From the NCBI GenBank assembly GCA_963592185.1, contig CAVAVT010000023.1, forward strand, positions 1-25,858: 25,858 nucleotides of DNA. The letters are read 5' to 3'. Positions 1 through 7,863 of this stretch are shown here, piece after piece. The notes under the pieces are model-generated. The model was not told the origin of the DNA. It did not search any database and worked only from the letters and a program-made list of their open reading frames with translations. Position 1 is the stretch's first letter. Each line of letters opens with the position of its first letter. Source of the stretch: CAVAVT01 sp963592185 (GTDB lineage: Bacteria > Bacillota > Negativicutes > Selenomonadales > Selenomonadaceae). The position numbers and the translations under genes were made by a program.

Positions 1-74
1 ACTCAATCAAATATCCCCACTTCATCACTTGATTTTCGTCTATAATTTTCCGATATATTTATGAGGGGATTTTT

Positions 75-108
75 ATCGGCACTTTCGGCCGGTCTGCCGA
101 TTCTTTCT
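75..108 (+). other. Inverted repeat / hairpin upstream of the FliD-like gene
   Basis: ATCGGCA at 75-81 is matched by TGCCGAT at 95-101 around a 13-nt loop that itself contains CGGCCG. A T-rich but interrupted stretch (TCTTTCT) follows. It could be a weak terminator for a gene to the left of the window, or a leader hairpin of the gene starting at 138. The U-tract is poor, so the role is undecided. Confidence 0.4.
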
Positions 109-137
109 CCTTAATATATAGGAAAGGAGGTAAGATT

Positions 138-1034
138 GTGTCTACTATTTCGTCTATGACCAATAACACCTACATGATGTACAAGTTTGCGGCTTCCACT
201 AGTGCAGAAGCTTCAGGTACAACGGATTCCACCACACAATCTCTGGCATCCATGAAGGCATTGGTCAGCTCTATGTCTGGAACGACCTCTGGCACCAGCT
301 CCAGTCTCTGGGGCAGCACCAGCAGCTCAAACTCAAGCAGTCTGTGGTCCGCTTACAGCAACGCAGCGTCTGAGGCATCTTCAACCCTGTCCACAGTGAC
401 AGGTATGAAGAATACCATTTCCAACATGATGAGCAGTTATGAGTCCACGAAGAAAATTTTCAACACAGAGTTCAAATCCACCATGAGTGATTTAAAAAGC
501 TCTGCCCAAACTGTGAAGAACATGAGCTACAACTTCAGCTCTGATGACATTACGACCACTAATGGCTCTGCAAAGTACAGTGAATCACTGACCAGCGCCA
601 TAAAGTCGGTTAAAAATCTCGTCAGCGACTACAATGATGCTCTAAGCTTCCTCTCAGACAATTCTTCTGTGTCCAAACGTGTAAAGAGATTGAGCACTAC
701 CTTCTCCGATACAACCTATCGGGCTGGGGTATACTCAAGTGTGGGAATCACGGTGGACAGCAGCACCGGAAAGCTCTCTCTCGATGAGAGCAAACTGGCG
801 GATGCCCTGGTAAACAACTCTGATACAGCGGAGTATGTACTGGGGAAAAATGGACTTGCCGGAAAGGCTGAAAGCCACGTGGCAGCAGCCAGCTCCCAGT
901 CCAGCCAGCTTTTCCCATCGGCCAGCGGTATGCTTGGAGACATTCAGGGATATTCCTCCCTCTACTCTTCCAACACACTGAATTCCATGAACAAATATCT
1001 TGGGATAGGAAATTTGGTTAATATGTATTTCTAA
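138..1034 (+). CDS. Short serine-rich FliD-C-terminal-like (flagellar hook-associated 2-like) protein
   Basis: The 298-residue product starts at a GTG preceded by a strong AAGGAGG at 124-130. Residues 1 to about 100 are very rich in Ser, Thr and Ala. The rest resembles the C-terminal half of the flagellar filament cap FliD: a coiled-coil-like stretch with LVSDYNDALSFL, then the typical VGITVDSSTGKLSLDESKL segment, then a helical tail. FliD proteins are usually 450 residues or more and carry an N-terminal HAP2 domain, which I do not see. No other flagellar gene is present in the window. It may be a shortened cap-like or surface filament-associated protein, perhaps a remnant. There is no signal peptide, as expected for substrates of the flagellar export system. 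The family call rests on motif resemblance only. Confidence 0.6.
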   Translation: MSTISSMTNNTYMMYKFAASTSAEASGTTDSTTQSLASMKALVSSMSGTTSGTSSSLWGSTSSSNSSSLWSAYSNAASEASSTLSTVTGMKNTISNMMSSYESTKKIFNTEFKSTMSDLKSSAQTVKNMSYNFSSDDITTTNGSAKYSESLTSAIKSVKNLVSDYNDALSFLSDNSSVSKRVKRLSTTFSDTTYRAGVYSSVGITVDSSTGKLSLDESKLADALVNNSDTAEYVLGKNGLAGKAESHVAAASSQSSQLFPSASGMLGDIQGYSSLYSSNTLNSMNKYLGIGNLVNMYF

Positions 1035-1058
1035 TTCTACGTAGAAACTTCCAAAATG

Positions 1059-1103
1059 AGGATTGTAACAGTGCAAATGTGCTGCTGCAATCCTTATTTT
1101 TTT
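1059..1103 (+). terminator. Rho-independent terminator after the FliD-like gene
   Basis: AGGATTG at 1059-1065 continues into an imperfect stem that pairs with CTGCTGCAATCCT at 1082-1094 (one A-C mismatch and one G-U pair). A run of seven T follows at 1097-1103. It lies 25 bp after the stop at 1034 and separates this gene from the next promoter. Confidence 0.8.
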
Positions 1104-1115
1104 ATGCCTTTTTTC

Positions 1116-1146
1116 TTGACAGGGTGTAACTACCGGTTGATATATT
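1116..1146 (+). promoter_or_regulatory. Promoter with 19-bp spacer, candidate MerR-family operator
   Basis: A perfect -35 TTGACA at 1116-1121 is separated by 19 bp (1122-1140) from TATATT at 1141-1146. Over-long 19-20 bp spacers are characteristic of promoters activated by MerR-family proteins that untwist the DNA. The spacer contains a GGT-N6-ACC dyad (GGTGTAACTACC, 1123-1134). The promoter drives the cupin gene, and the third gene downstream encodes a MerR-family protein, so feedback control of the unit is likely. A shifted -10 (GATATA, 17-bp spacing) is the alternative reading. Confidence 0.6.
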
Positions 1147-1186
1147 GGTCTTATCCTAGGACATGAAATTTTAAGGAGGTATTTAT

Positions 1187-2107
1187 ATGAACTTTAAGAA
1201 AAAGCACATCCGAAAATTTTTATCTGCTATACTTTCAGCTGTCAGCATATCTTCCATCGCATATGCGGCACCAGCTTCTGAAGAAATTCCTCTGGGACAG
1301 GATGTTTCCAGCCGTTTTGTTGGAACAGTTCATCGAAATGACCTTATTCTGTCTGAAGATGTCTACAAGGTTCCTCAGGCCAATATCATTAGCTTTGAGG
1401 CTGGAAGCCATAGCGGCTGGCATGTTCATGGGGGCATGACTGTAATTGGTGTCAGCGGTACAGGAATCTATCAGGAATATGGCAAAGCTCCAATCCTTAT
1501 AAGGCAGGGTGACGTGGTGCAGATTCCTGCTGGGACCAGCCATTGGCATGGAAGCACCAAGGATTCCTCATTCCGCCAGATTGTAATCTACGATAAGGAC
1601 TGGAAAGCCCCTGAAAATCTTTCCGCACATACCGGTCCTTTGACCGATGATGAATACAACCATATCGAACCTGTTGAAGCTGCAGATACCACGAGCCGTC
1701 CTAGACAGGGCATAAAAACCATGTTCAATTATCCGGACAAGCCCTTCACCAGTCCGAATTTCACCAGTTCTGTCTACGTAAGCAAAGTTGTAACAAAGCA
1801 AAATGCCGCAAATTCTCCTGAATGGACCTATGTAGTATTTCCTAACGGGGCTTACAACCGCTGGCACAGCCATAAAACAGGTCAGATTTTACTGGCAACT
1901 GATGGATTAGGCTACCACCAGATTAAAGGTGAAAAGCCTCAGCTCCTTCATCCCGGAGATGTGGTTTACTGCCCTCCCGGAGTAATTCATTGGCATGGTG
2001 CTGCTCCCGGCAGCGATTTTGCCCACATATCTGTTAATCCCCAGGATAATCATGAAGTTACATGGTATGACTTTCCATATAGTGAATATTCTCAGTTGAA
2101 TAAGTAA
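1187..2107 (+). CDS. Exported bicupin protein
   Basis: The 306-residue protein has an N-terminal signal peptide: a Lys/Arg-rich start, a hydrophobic core at about residues 11-25, and AYA before a likely cleavage near residue 27. Two cupin barrels follow. The first has His79 and His81 in GWHVHGG and a second metal-side motif HWHG at 119-122. The second repeats this as RWHSHKTGQ and HWHGA. The Glu of the classical cupin motif is missing in the first barrel and is replaced by Gln in the second, as in cupins resembling manganese-dependent hydroxynitrile lyases. AGGAGG lies just upstream of the ATG. It is followed by an aldo/keto reductase gene after 16 bp and then by a MerR gene. The substrate is unknown; a role with small reactive carbonyl or phenolic compounds outside the membrane is inference. 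Confidence 0.85.
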   Translation: MNFKKKHIRKFLSAILSAVSISSIAYAAPASEEIPLGQDVSSRFVGTVHRNDLILSEDVYKVPQANIISFEAGSHSGWHVHGGMTVIGVSGTGIYQEYGKAPILIRQGDVVQIPAGTSHWHGSTKDSSFRQIVIYDKDWKAPENLSAHTGPLTDDEYNHIEPVEAADTTSRPRQGIKTMFNYPDKPFTSPNFTSSVYVSKVVTKQNAANSPEWTYVVFPNGAYNRWHSHKTGQILLATDGLGYHQIKGEKPQLLHPGDVVYCPPGVIHWHGAAPGSDFAHISVNPQDNHEVTWYDFPYSEYSQLNK

Positions 2108-2123
2108 AGAAAGGGTGTTATAA

Positions 2124-3011
2124 ATGGAATATATTACTTTAAGCAATGGTGTAAAAATGCCCCAGCTAGGCTATGGTGTTTATCAGGTCACTCAGCAGGA
2201 ATGTGAACGCTGCGTTATGGATGCGCTGGATGTTGGATATCGCAGCCTTGATACAGCCCAGAGCTATTTCAACGAAGAGCAGGTTGGCTCTGCCATTGAA
2301 AAATCTGGGATTGACCGCAAGGAAATTTTCCTGACATCAAAGGTTTGGATTGAACATTTCGGCTATGAAGAATGCAAAAAATCCGTACTTCAGTCCATGG
2401 AAAAACTTCGTACCGATTATCTGGATTTGATGCTTCTCCATCAGCCTTTTGGAGATACCTACGGTGCATGGCGTGCGCTGGAGGAACTTTACACAGAGGG
2501 GAAAATCCGTGCCATTGGTATTTCCAACCACTATGCAGACCGTATGGTAGAGTTCGCAAACTTCACAAATATTACCCCAATGATTAATCAGATGGAGATT
2601 CATCCATTTAATCAACAGCAGGAATTAAAGAAATGGGCTGACAAATATGGTATCCAGCTGGAGGCTTGGGCACCGTTCGGTGAGGGCCGCAATGGACTTT
2701 TCCAGAATGAAATTCTTTCCACAATCGGTGCAAAATACGGCAAGACCGCAGCTCAGGTAATACTGAGATGGCACATTCAGCGTGGAATCATCATCATCCC
2801 AAAATCCACTCACAAAGAGCGCATGATCGAGAATTTCAACATTTTCGACTTTACCCTTTCTGAGGAGGATATGGCAGCTATACAAGCTATGGATACAGCT
2901 ACCAGCGCCTTTTTCTCACATCAAGACCCAGCTATGGTGGAATGGTTCGTCAACATGGTTGAGGAACGCCGCAAGCAGCATGACAGTGACAAGGAAAAGA
3001 AAAACTGGTAA
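2124..3011 (+). CDS. Aldo/keto reductase, NADPH-type AKR
   Basis: The 295-residue protein is a complete (alpha/beta)8 aldo/keto reductase. The catalytic tetrad is readable: Asp43 and Tyr48 in SLDTAQSYFNE, Lys73 in TSKVW and His106 in LLHQPF. The C-terminal part carries IPKSTHKERMIEN, the segment that binds the 2'-phosphate and adenine of NADP(H) in this family. It should reduce aldehydes or ketones to alcohols in the cytoplasm. A charged Lys-rich tail extends beyond the usual core. It sits between the exported bicupin gene and the MerR gene, and such reductases are commonly controlled by MerR-family aldehyde or electrophile sensors. The physiological substrate cannot be read from the sequence. 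Confidence 0.92.
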   Translation: MEYITLSNGVKMPQLGYGVYQVTQQECERCVMDALDVGYRSLDTAQSYFNEEQVGSAIEKSGIDRKEIFLTSKVWIEHFGYEECKKSVLQSMEKLRTDYLDLMLLHQPFGDTYGAWRALEELYTEGKIRAIGISNHYADRMVEFANFTNITPMINQMEIHPFNQQQELKKWADKYGIQLEAWAPFGEGRNGLFQNEILSTIGAKYGKTAAQVILRWHIQRGIIIIPKSTHKERMIENFNIFDFTLSEEDMAAIQAMDTATSAFFSHQDPAMVEWFVNMVEERRKQHDSDKEKKNW

Positions 3012-3087
3012 CATTGCCTTTAGACTTAAACCAGGCAGGCTCAGCAATTTTAAACAGGTATGATTATTTTTAACGAGGTGACAGCAC

Positions 3088-3492
3088 ATGTATACGATGA
3101 AAGAAGTTTGCCAAAAAACAAATATGTCCTATGAAACTCTAAAATTCTACTGCAATCAGGGGCTGGTTCCCAATCATCACAGGGACAAGAACAATCATCG
3201 TATTTTTGATGAGCATAACCTTGCCTGGATTCAGTCCCTGACCTGCCTCAAAAAATGTAAAATGTCCATTGCTGAAATGAAGGAGTATCTGGACCTCTGT
3301 CTGGAGGGTCCCTCCTCCATTCAAAAGCGGCAGCAAATTCTTGCGGTCAAACAGGAACAACTGCGGAAGGAAATCCAGCAGATTCAGGAAGGCATCGACT
3401 ACATCGACTGGAAACAGGGCTTTTATCAGGATGTTCTTTCTGGCAAAACCCCTTATATCAGCAACCTGATTCCATCCACAGAAAATAAATAA
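3088..3492 (+). CDS. MerR-family transcriptional regulator (AdhR/NmlR-like)
   Basis: The 134-residue protein has an N-terminal winged helix-turn-helix beginning MYTMKEVCQKTNMSYETLKF, followed by the typical QGLVPNHHRD wing, LTCLKKCKMSIAEMKEYLDL, and a C-terminal dimerisation coiled coil at about residues 80-120. Cys53, before the Lys-Lys-Cys-Lys-Met-Ser segment, is close to the single redox or aldehyde-sensing Cys described for AdhR-type regulators of bacilli. Other Cys are at 8, 22, 57 and 71. There is no metal-binding C-terminal loop like that of MerR or ZntR. The ATG has GAGGTGA upstream (3075-3081). It is the last gene of the cupin-reductase unit and ends at a strong terminator. Its likely target is the 19-bp-spacer promoter at 1116-1146. 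Confidence 0.88.
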   Translation: MYTMKEVCQKTNMSYETLKFYCNQGLVPNHHRDKNNHRIFDEHNLAWIQSLTCLKKCKMSIAEMKEYLDLCLEGPSSIQKRQQILAVKQEQLRKEIQQIQEGIDYIDWKQGFYQDVLSGKTPYISNLIPSTENK

Positions 3493-3498
3493 AGGCAT

Positions 3499-3547
3499 AA
3501 AAAAATGGCTGCAACAACACTTTCGTGTCGTTACAGCCTATTTTTTT
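3499..3547. terminator. Bidirectional Rho-independent terminator
   Basis: GGCTGCAACAACAC at 3507-3520 pairs with GTGTCGTTACAGCC at 3525-3538 around TTTC. Seven A lie on the left (3499-3505) and seven T on the right (3541-3547), so it works for both converging units: the MerR gene on plus and the GGGtGRT gene on minus. Confidence 0.92.
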
Positions 3548-3576
3548 ACCCTTAGGAGAAAATCCCAAACGGCATA

Positions 3577-4578
3577 TTACTTGTTCATAGCTTCCTGTAC
3601 AGCAACAGCTACAGCTACGGACATACCAACCATCGGGTTGTTACCTGCACCGATGAGACCCATCATGTCAACGTGAGCCGGAACGGAGGAGGAACCAGCG
3701 AACTGAGCATCGCTGTGCATACGTCCGAGAGTATCAGTCATGCCATAAGAAGCAGGACCTGCAGCCATGTTATCAGGATGCAGAGTACGTCCAGTACCAC
3801 CGCCGGAAGCAACGGAGAAGTACTTCTTGCCTTCCTCGAGGCGCTCCTTCTTGTAGGTACCAGCTACTGGATGCTGGAAACGAGTCGGGTTAGTGGAGTT
3901 ACCAGTGATGGAGATATCAACGTTCTCGAGGTGCATGATTGCAACACCCTCAGGAACAGAGTCAGCACCGTAGCACTTAACCTTTGCACGAGGACCATCA
4001 GAGTAAGCAACTTCCTTAACAACATTTACCTTGCCAGCCTTGTAGTCATACTGAGTCTGAACATAGGTGAAGCCGTTGATACGGGAGATAATCTGAGCAG
4101 CATCCTTGCCGAGACCGTTCAGGATTACACGGAGAGGATTCTTACGAACCTTGTTTGCGGTCTGAGCGATACCGATAGCGCCCTCAGCTGCTGCGAAGGA
4201 TTCGTGACCAGCCAGGAATGCGAAGCAGCCGGACTCCTCGGAAAGGAGCATTGCTGCCAGGTTGCCATGGCCAAGACCTACCTTACGATGGTCAGCAACG
4301 GAACCAGGTACGCAGAAAGCCTGGAGGCCTTCACCGATAGCCTTTGCAGCGTCTACAGCGTTCTTGCAGCCCTTCTTGATTGCAATTGCAGCGCCAAGAG
4401 TGTATGCCCACTTAGCATTCTCGAAGCAAATCGGCTGAAGATCTGCTACGATAGCAGCAGGATCAAAGCCCTTTTCCTTGCAGATGTCTGCAGCTGCTTC
4501 AATAGATGCAATGTCGTATTTCTTACAAACTTCGTTGATACCGTCAATACGGCGCTCATAGCCTTCAAATAATGCCAT
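3577..4578 (-). CDS. GGGtGRT family protein, function unknown
   Basis: The 333-residue protein carries the motif that names its family, GGGTGRT, at residues 259-265, followed by the conserved tail region LHPDNMAAGPASYGMTD and a Gly/Ala/Val-rich C-terminus. There is no signal peptide or membrane segment. The start is supported by AGGAAGGA upstream on the minus strand. It lies 30 bp downstream of an IscU-like scaffold gene; to my knowledge these two families often occur side by side in anaerobic Bacillota, which suggests a joint role in iron-sulfur or redox protein handling. No enzymatic activity is established as far as I know. Codon use is strongly biased, like that of the glycolytic genes beside it, which implies high expression. 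The family call is confident; the function is unknown. Confidence 0.9.
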   Translation of the reverse strand: MALFEGYERRIDGINEVCKKYDIASIEAAADICKEKGFDPAAIVADLQPICFENAKWAYTLGAAIAIKKGCKNAVDAAKAIGEGLQAFCVPGSVADHRKVGLGHGNLAAMLLSEESGCFAFLAGHESFAAAEGAIGIAQTANKVRKNPLRVILNGLGKDAAQIISRINGFTYVQTQYDYKAGKVNVVKEVAYSDGPRAKVKCYGADSVPEGVAIMHLENVDISITGNSTNPTRFQHPVAGTYKKERLEEGKKYFSVASGGGTGRTLHPDNMAAGPASYGMTDTLGRMHSDAQFAGSSSVPAHVDMMGLIGAGNNPMVGMSVAVAVAVQEAMNK

Positions 4579-4608
4579 TTCTATTTCAGTCCTTCCTATT
4601 ATCTCAAA

Positions 4609-5304
4609 TTATTCCTTACGAGGATCGATGTAGCGGGCAGCATCAGCGAAACGGCCCTTAGTGGAGGTGTTAGCCTTGATTGCTTCGTTAGCATCAGTGC
4701 CAGCCTTGATAGCCTCCATAGCCTTGCCAAGCTGTACAACCTCATAACCGATTACGCGGTCTTCGGAGTCGATAGCAAGACGGGTAACATAACCCTCTGC
4801 CAATTCGAGGTAACGGGGACCCTTAAGCTTTGTTGAGTACAGAGTACCAACCTGGCTGCGGAGGCCCTTTCCAAGATCGTCAAGACCAGCACCAACAGGC
4901 AGTCCGTTGTCGGAGAAAGCTGTCTGAGTACGGCCGTATACAATCTGGAGGAAGAGTTCACGCATAGCTGTGTTGATAGCATCGCATACGAGGTCAGTGT
5001 TCAGAGCCTCAAGGATGGTCTTGCCAGGGAGAATCTCTGCTGCCATTGCTGCGGAATGAGTCATACCGGAGCAGCCAACAGTCTCAACGAGAGCCTCTTC
5101 AATGATACCGTCCTTAACGTTCAGAGTCAGCTTGCAGGCACCCTGCTGCGGAGCACACCAGCCAACACCGTGGGTAAGACCGCTAATATCTTTGATTTCC
5201 TTGGACTGTACCCATTTGCCCTCTTCCGGAATCGGAGCCGGGCCATGGTTTACTTCTTTTGCGATGCAAGTCATGTCTTCAACATGCTTATCATAATAAA
5301 TCAT
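4609..5304 (-). CDS. IscU/NifU-N-like iron-sulfur cluster scaffold protein
   Basis: The 231-residue protein contains an IscU-type core. Residues about 58-100 include the strand segment ending ETVGCSGMTHSAAMAAE and then LPGKTILEALNTDLVC, which lines up with the IscU Cys-containing loop and following helix. Cys13, Cys50, Cys57, Cys78 and Cys107 are candidates for cluster ligands. IscU is about 125-130 residues, so this protein has roughly 100 extra residues, mostly C-terminal to the core and ending YIDPRKE. No IscS or SufS desulfurase gene is in the window. The RBS TAGGAGGAAT precedes the ATG. It sits between gpmI and the GGGtGRT gene and is probably cotranscribed with both. Its recipient proteins are unknown. 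Confidence 0.82.
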   Translation of the reverse strand: MIYYDKHVEDMTCIAKEVNHGPAPIPEEGKWVQSKEIKDISGLTHGVGWCAPQQGACKLTLNVKDGIIEEALVETVGCSGMTHSAAMAAEILPGKTILEALNTDLVCDAINTAMRELFLQIVYGRTQTAFSDNGLPVGAGLDDLGKGLRSQVGTLYSTKLKGPRYLELAEGYVTRLAIDSEDRVIGYEVVQLGKAMEAIKAGTDANEAIKANTSTKGRFADAARYIDPRKE

Positions 5305-5339
5305 TTTTTTATTCCTCCTAAAATAAATCTTACACAGAA

Positions 5340-5372
5340 GGGCTGTGGAGGCCCATCTTTCCCTATTAGGGA
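5340..5372 (-). other. Two small hairpins between gpmI and the Fe-S scaffold gene
   Basis: GGGC (5340-5343) pairs with GCCC (5351-5354), and TCCCT (5360-5364) pairs with AGGGA (5368-5372), the latter just past the gpmI stop codon. Neither is followed on the minus strand by a clear U-tract, so they look like mRNA-processing or stability hairpins rather than a full terminator. Confidence 0.4.
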
Positions 5373-5373
5373 T

Positions 5374-6924
5374 TTACTTCAGCGTTACAAGGGATTTTCC
5401 AGTCATTTCAGACGGAATTTCAACGCCTGCAAGCGTCAGAAGTGTAGGTGCAATATCACAGAGTGCACCATTTTCAACGGAGCTTACACGATCAGATACC
5501 GTAATGAACGGAACCGGATTGGTGGTATGCTTCGTAAAAGGCTGATTGTTTTCATAGTCCATCATCTTGTCAGCGTTGCCGTGGTCTGCTGTGATGCATA
5601 CCTCGCCGCCTACCTTGCGGATAGCCTCTACAAAGCGGCCAACGCAGGTATCAACTGTCTCAACGGCCTTGATAACAGCCGGAACAACTCCGGTGTGACC
5701 AACCATATCGCAGTTTGCATAATTCAGGATGATGAAATCATACTTCTCGGACTCGATAGCAGCAACAACCTTGTCAGTAACCTCAACGGCACTCATCTCC
5801 GGCTGGAGATCGTAGGTTGCAACCTTCGGGGAAGGAACCAGGATGCGGTCCTCGCCCTTGAAGGGCTCCTCAACGCCGCCGTTGAAGAAGAAGGTAACGT
5901 GTGCATACTTCTCAGTCTCTGCAATGCGGAGCTGGGTAAGACCCTTTGCTTCTGCAACTGCGCCAAGAGTATTGGTAATATCCTCTGGAGGATATGCAAC
6001 AAGGGCGTTAAGTCCTTCCTCATACTGGGAAAGGGTTGCGAACGGGATGTGGAGACTCTCGTCACGCTGGAAGCCCTCGAACTTGTCATCAACGAAAATG
6101 TGGGTAAGCTGACGTGCACGGTCAGGACGGAAATTGAAGAATACAGCTCCGTCGCCGTTCTTCATTCCCTTGTAGCCATCAACAACAAATGGGATAACGA
6201 ACTCGTCAGTTACACCCTCAGGCTTTTCGGAGGTATCTGCATAGGATGCCTTCAAGCCCTCAATTGCTGAAGCTGCAGCATTGCCCTTGCCGGAAGCGAT
6301 AGCCTCATAGGCCTTCTGCTCACGGTCCCAGCGCTGGTCACGGTCCATAGCATAGTAACGTCCGGAAACGGTTGCGATGGAGCCTACACCGATTTCCTTG
6401 CACTTATCTTCAAGCTCCTGAAGGTAAGGCTCTGCACTCTTAGGCGGAACATCACGTCCATCAAGGAATGCATGAACATAAACCTCAGATACGCCTTCCT
6501 GCTTTGCAAGCTGGAGAAGTGCATAGAGATGATCGCAATGGCTGTGTACACCGCCAGGGGAAACAAGACCCATGAGATGGAGCGCACCGCCGTTTGCCTT
6601 TACATCACGTACAATCTTCAGCAGCGCCTCATTCTTGAAGAAGGAGCCGTCCTTAATCGCACGGGTGATTCTGGTAAGCTGCTGATAGATAATGCGGCCG
6701 GCACCGATGTTGGTATGACCAACCTCGGAGTTGCCCATCTGTCCGTCAGGCAGACCAACGTCCTCGCCAGAAGCCTCCAGCTGGCTGTGGGGGAACTTCT
6801 GAAGCAGACCGTCGATTACCGGAGTATTGGCAATTGCAACAGCATTATTTTTATCTGAGGAATCACCGATACCGAAACCATCCATGATGATAAGTGCTAC
6901 TGGAGCATGTTTGAGTTTTGCCAT
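5374..6924 (-). CDS. gpmI: 2,3-bisphosphoglycerate-independent phosphoglycerate mutase
   Basis: The 516-residue protein has the usual length of the cofactor-independent, manganese-dependent mutase that interconverts 3- and 2-phosphoglycerate. Asp15 in IIMDGFGIG is a metal ligand. Ser66 in LPDGQMGNSEVGHTNIGAG is the phosphorylated nucleophile. DGRDVPPKSA marks the phosphotransferase substrate-binding region, and ADHGNADKM near residue 445 supplies further metal ligands. The start has GGAGTAA upstream (minus strand, near 6935). It is the fourth of four consecutive glycolytic genes; enolase, the next enzyme in the pathway, is not in the window. Confidence 0.97.
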   Translation of the reverse strand: MAKLKHAPVALIIMDGFGIGDSSDKNNAVAIANTPVIDGLLQKFPHSQLEASGEDVGLPDGQMGNSEVGHTNIGAGRIIYQQLTRITRAIKDGSFFKNEALLKIVRDVKANGGALHLMGLVSPGGVHSHCDHLYALLQLAKQEGVSEVYVHAFLDGRDVPPKSAEPYLQELEDKCKEIGVGSIATVSGRYYAMDRDQRWDREQKAYEAIASGKGNAAASAIEGLKASYADTSEKPEGVTDEFVIPFVVDGYKGMKNGDGAVFFNFRPDRARQLTHIFVDDKFEGFQRDESLHIPFATLSQYEEGLNALVAYPPEDITNTLGAVAEAKGLTQLRIAETEKYAHVTFFFNGGVEEPFKGEDRILVPSPKVATYDLQPEMSAVEVTDKVVAAIESEKYDFIILNYANCDMVGHTGVVPAVIKAVETVDTCVGRFVEAIRKVGGEVCITADHGNADKMMDYENNQPFTKHTTNPVPFITVSDRVSSVENGALCDIAPTLLTLAGVEIPSEMTGKSLVTLK

Positions 6925-6957
6925 TCTAATTCTTTACTCCTCTGTATCATAGTCTGA

Positions 6958-6974
6958 GGCAGGATTCCCCTGCC
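6958..6974 (-). other. GC-rich intercistronic hairpin, tpiA/gpmI
   Basis: GGCAGG (6958-6963) is perfectly complementary to CCTGCC (6969-6974) around a 5-nt loop, in the 98-bp space between tpiA and gpmI. No U-tract follows on the minus strand. It is probably an mRNA stability or processing element. Confidence 0.45.
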
Positions 6975-7022
6975 CCGGACCACAAACCAATAACAATATT
7001 ACCAGATATTTTCTGTATTGAA

Positions 7023-7772
7023 TCAGAAGTTTACAATCTGGCTGAAGTCAACAGCCTTCAGGGAAGCACCGCCAACCAGAGCGCCGTCAACGTTAGGCTG
7101 CTGCATGAGATCCTTAATAGTAGCAGGCTTTACGCTTCCGCCGTACTGAATGCGGATCTTGTCAGCTGCATCCTGACCGAATACTTCGCCAACAACCTTG
7201 CGGATGTGTGCGCAAACTTCCTCAGCCTGCTCGAAAGTAGCGGTCTTGCCAGTGCCGATAGCCCAGATTGGCTCATAAGCGATAACGAGCTGAGCAACTT
7301 CCTCAGGCTTGAATCCCTCGAGAGCAGCCTTTACCTGACCTGCTACGAGATCAAGATAGTTGCCTGCCTCACGAACCTCAAGGGTCTCGCCGCAGCAGAT
7401 GATAGGAGTGATGCCTGCAGCAAAAGCAGCACGGGAACGCTTGTTAACGCCCTCATCAGTCTCGCCGAAGTACTCACGGCGCTCGCTGTGGCCGAGTACG
7501 CAGTAGTCAACACCGATTTCAGTCAGCATCTTAGTGGAGATTTCGCCAGTGAAAGCGCCATGATCTTCCCAATGAACGTTCTGTGCACCTACATGGATGT
7601 TGGTGCCAGCTACAGCCTTAGTTACCTCAGAAAGAGCTGTGGAAGTAGGGCATACAACTACAGTTGCAGCTGCATCCTTAACCAGCGGAGCCAGAGCCTT
7701 TACGAGCTCAACGCCCTCAGCGATAGTGTTGTTCATTTTCCAGTTGCCGGCGATAATAGGAGTTCTTGCCAT
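7023..7772 (-). CDS. tpiA: Triosephosphate isomerase
   Basis: The 249-residue protein is a standard-length TIM barrel that interconverts dihydroxyacetone phosphate and glyceraldehyde 3-phosphate. Asn10 and Lys12 are in AGNWKMN, His95 is in VLGHSERR, and the catalytic base Glu167 is in AYEPIWAIGTG. The phosphate-binding loop appears as IQYGGSVKP and the final strand as DGALVGGASL. AAAGGAAG precedes the ATG. It lies between pgk and gpmI, separated by hairpin-containing gaps of about 90-100 bp. Codon use is highly biased, consistent with strong expression. Confidence 0.98.
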   Translation of the reverse strand: MARTPIIAGNWKMNNTIAEGVELVKALAPLVKDAAATVVVCPTSTALSEVTKAVAGTNIHVGAQNVHWEDHGAFTGEISTKMLTEIGVDYCVLGHSERREYFGETDEGVNKRSRAAFAAGITPIICCGETLEVREAGNYLDLVAGQVKAALEGFKPEEVAQLVIAYEPIWAIGTGKTATFEQAEEVCAHIRKVVGEVFGQDAADKIRIQYGGSVKPATIKDLMQQPNVDGALVGGASLKAVDFSQIVNF

Positions 7773-7813
7773 TCTTTATACTTCCTTTCTTTTTTACATA
7801 CATCTTATATTTT

Positions 7814-7848
7814 ACCGGATGAGGCACTCCTTTGGAGCGCCCTCCGAT
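7814..7848 (-). other. GC-rich intercistronic hairpin, pgk/tpiA
   Basis: GGCACTCC (7823-7830) pairs with GGAGCGCC (7834-7841) with one G-U pair, and flanking ACCGG (7814-7818) can pair with CCGAT (7844-7848), giving an extended stem. No U-tract follows in the minus direction. It is probably a stability or processing hairpin in the polycistronic mRNA. Confidence 0.5.
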
Positions 7849-7863
7849 AACTGTCTTTTAAAA

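Noticed and set aside
40..105. Sigma-28 (flagellar) promoter suggested by CCGATATA at about 49-56 and GCCGATTC at 96-103
   Set aside because: No TAAA-type -35 element lies at the needed 15-bp distance before either one, and the second is explained by the inverted repeat at 75-101.
3673..4572. 299-codon plus-strand frame opposite the GGGtGRT gene
   Set aside because: Antisense shadow. The minus-strand reading contains the family motif and has a proper RBS.
5056..6270. 404-codon plus-strand frame across the scaffold gene and gpmI
   Set aside because: Antisense shadow of two confident genes. It crosses their intergenic gap and shows no protein-like motifs.
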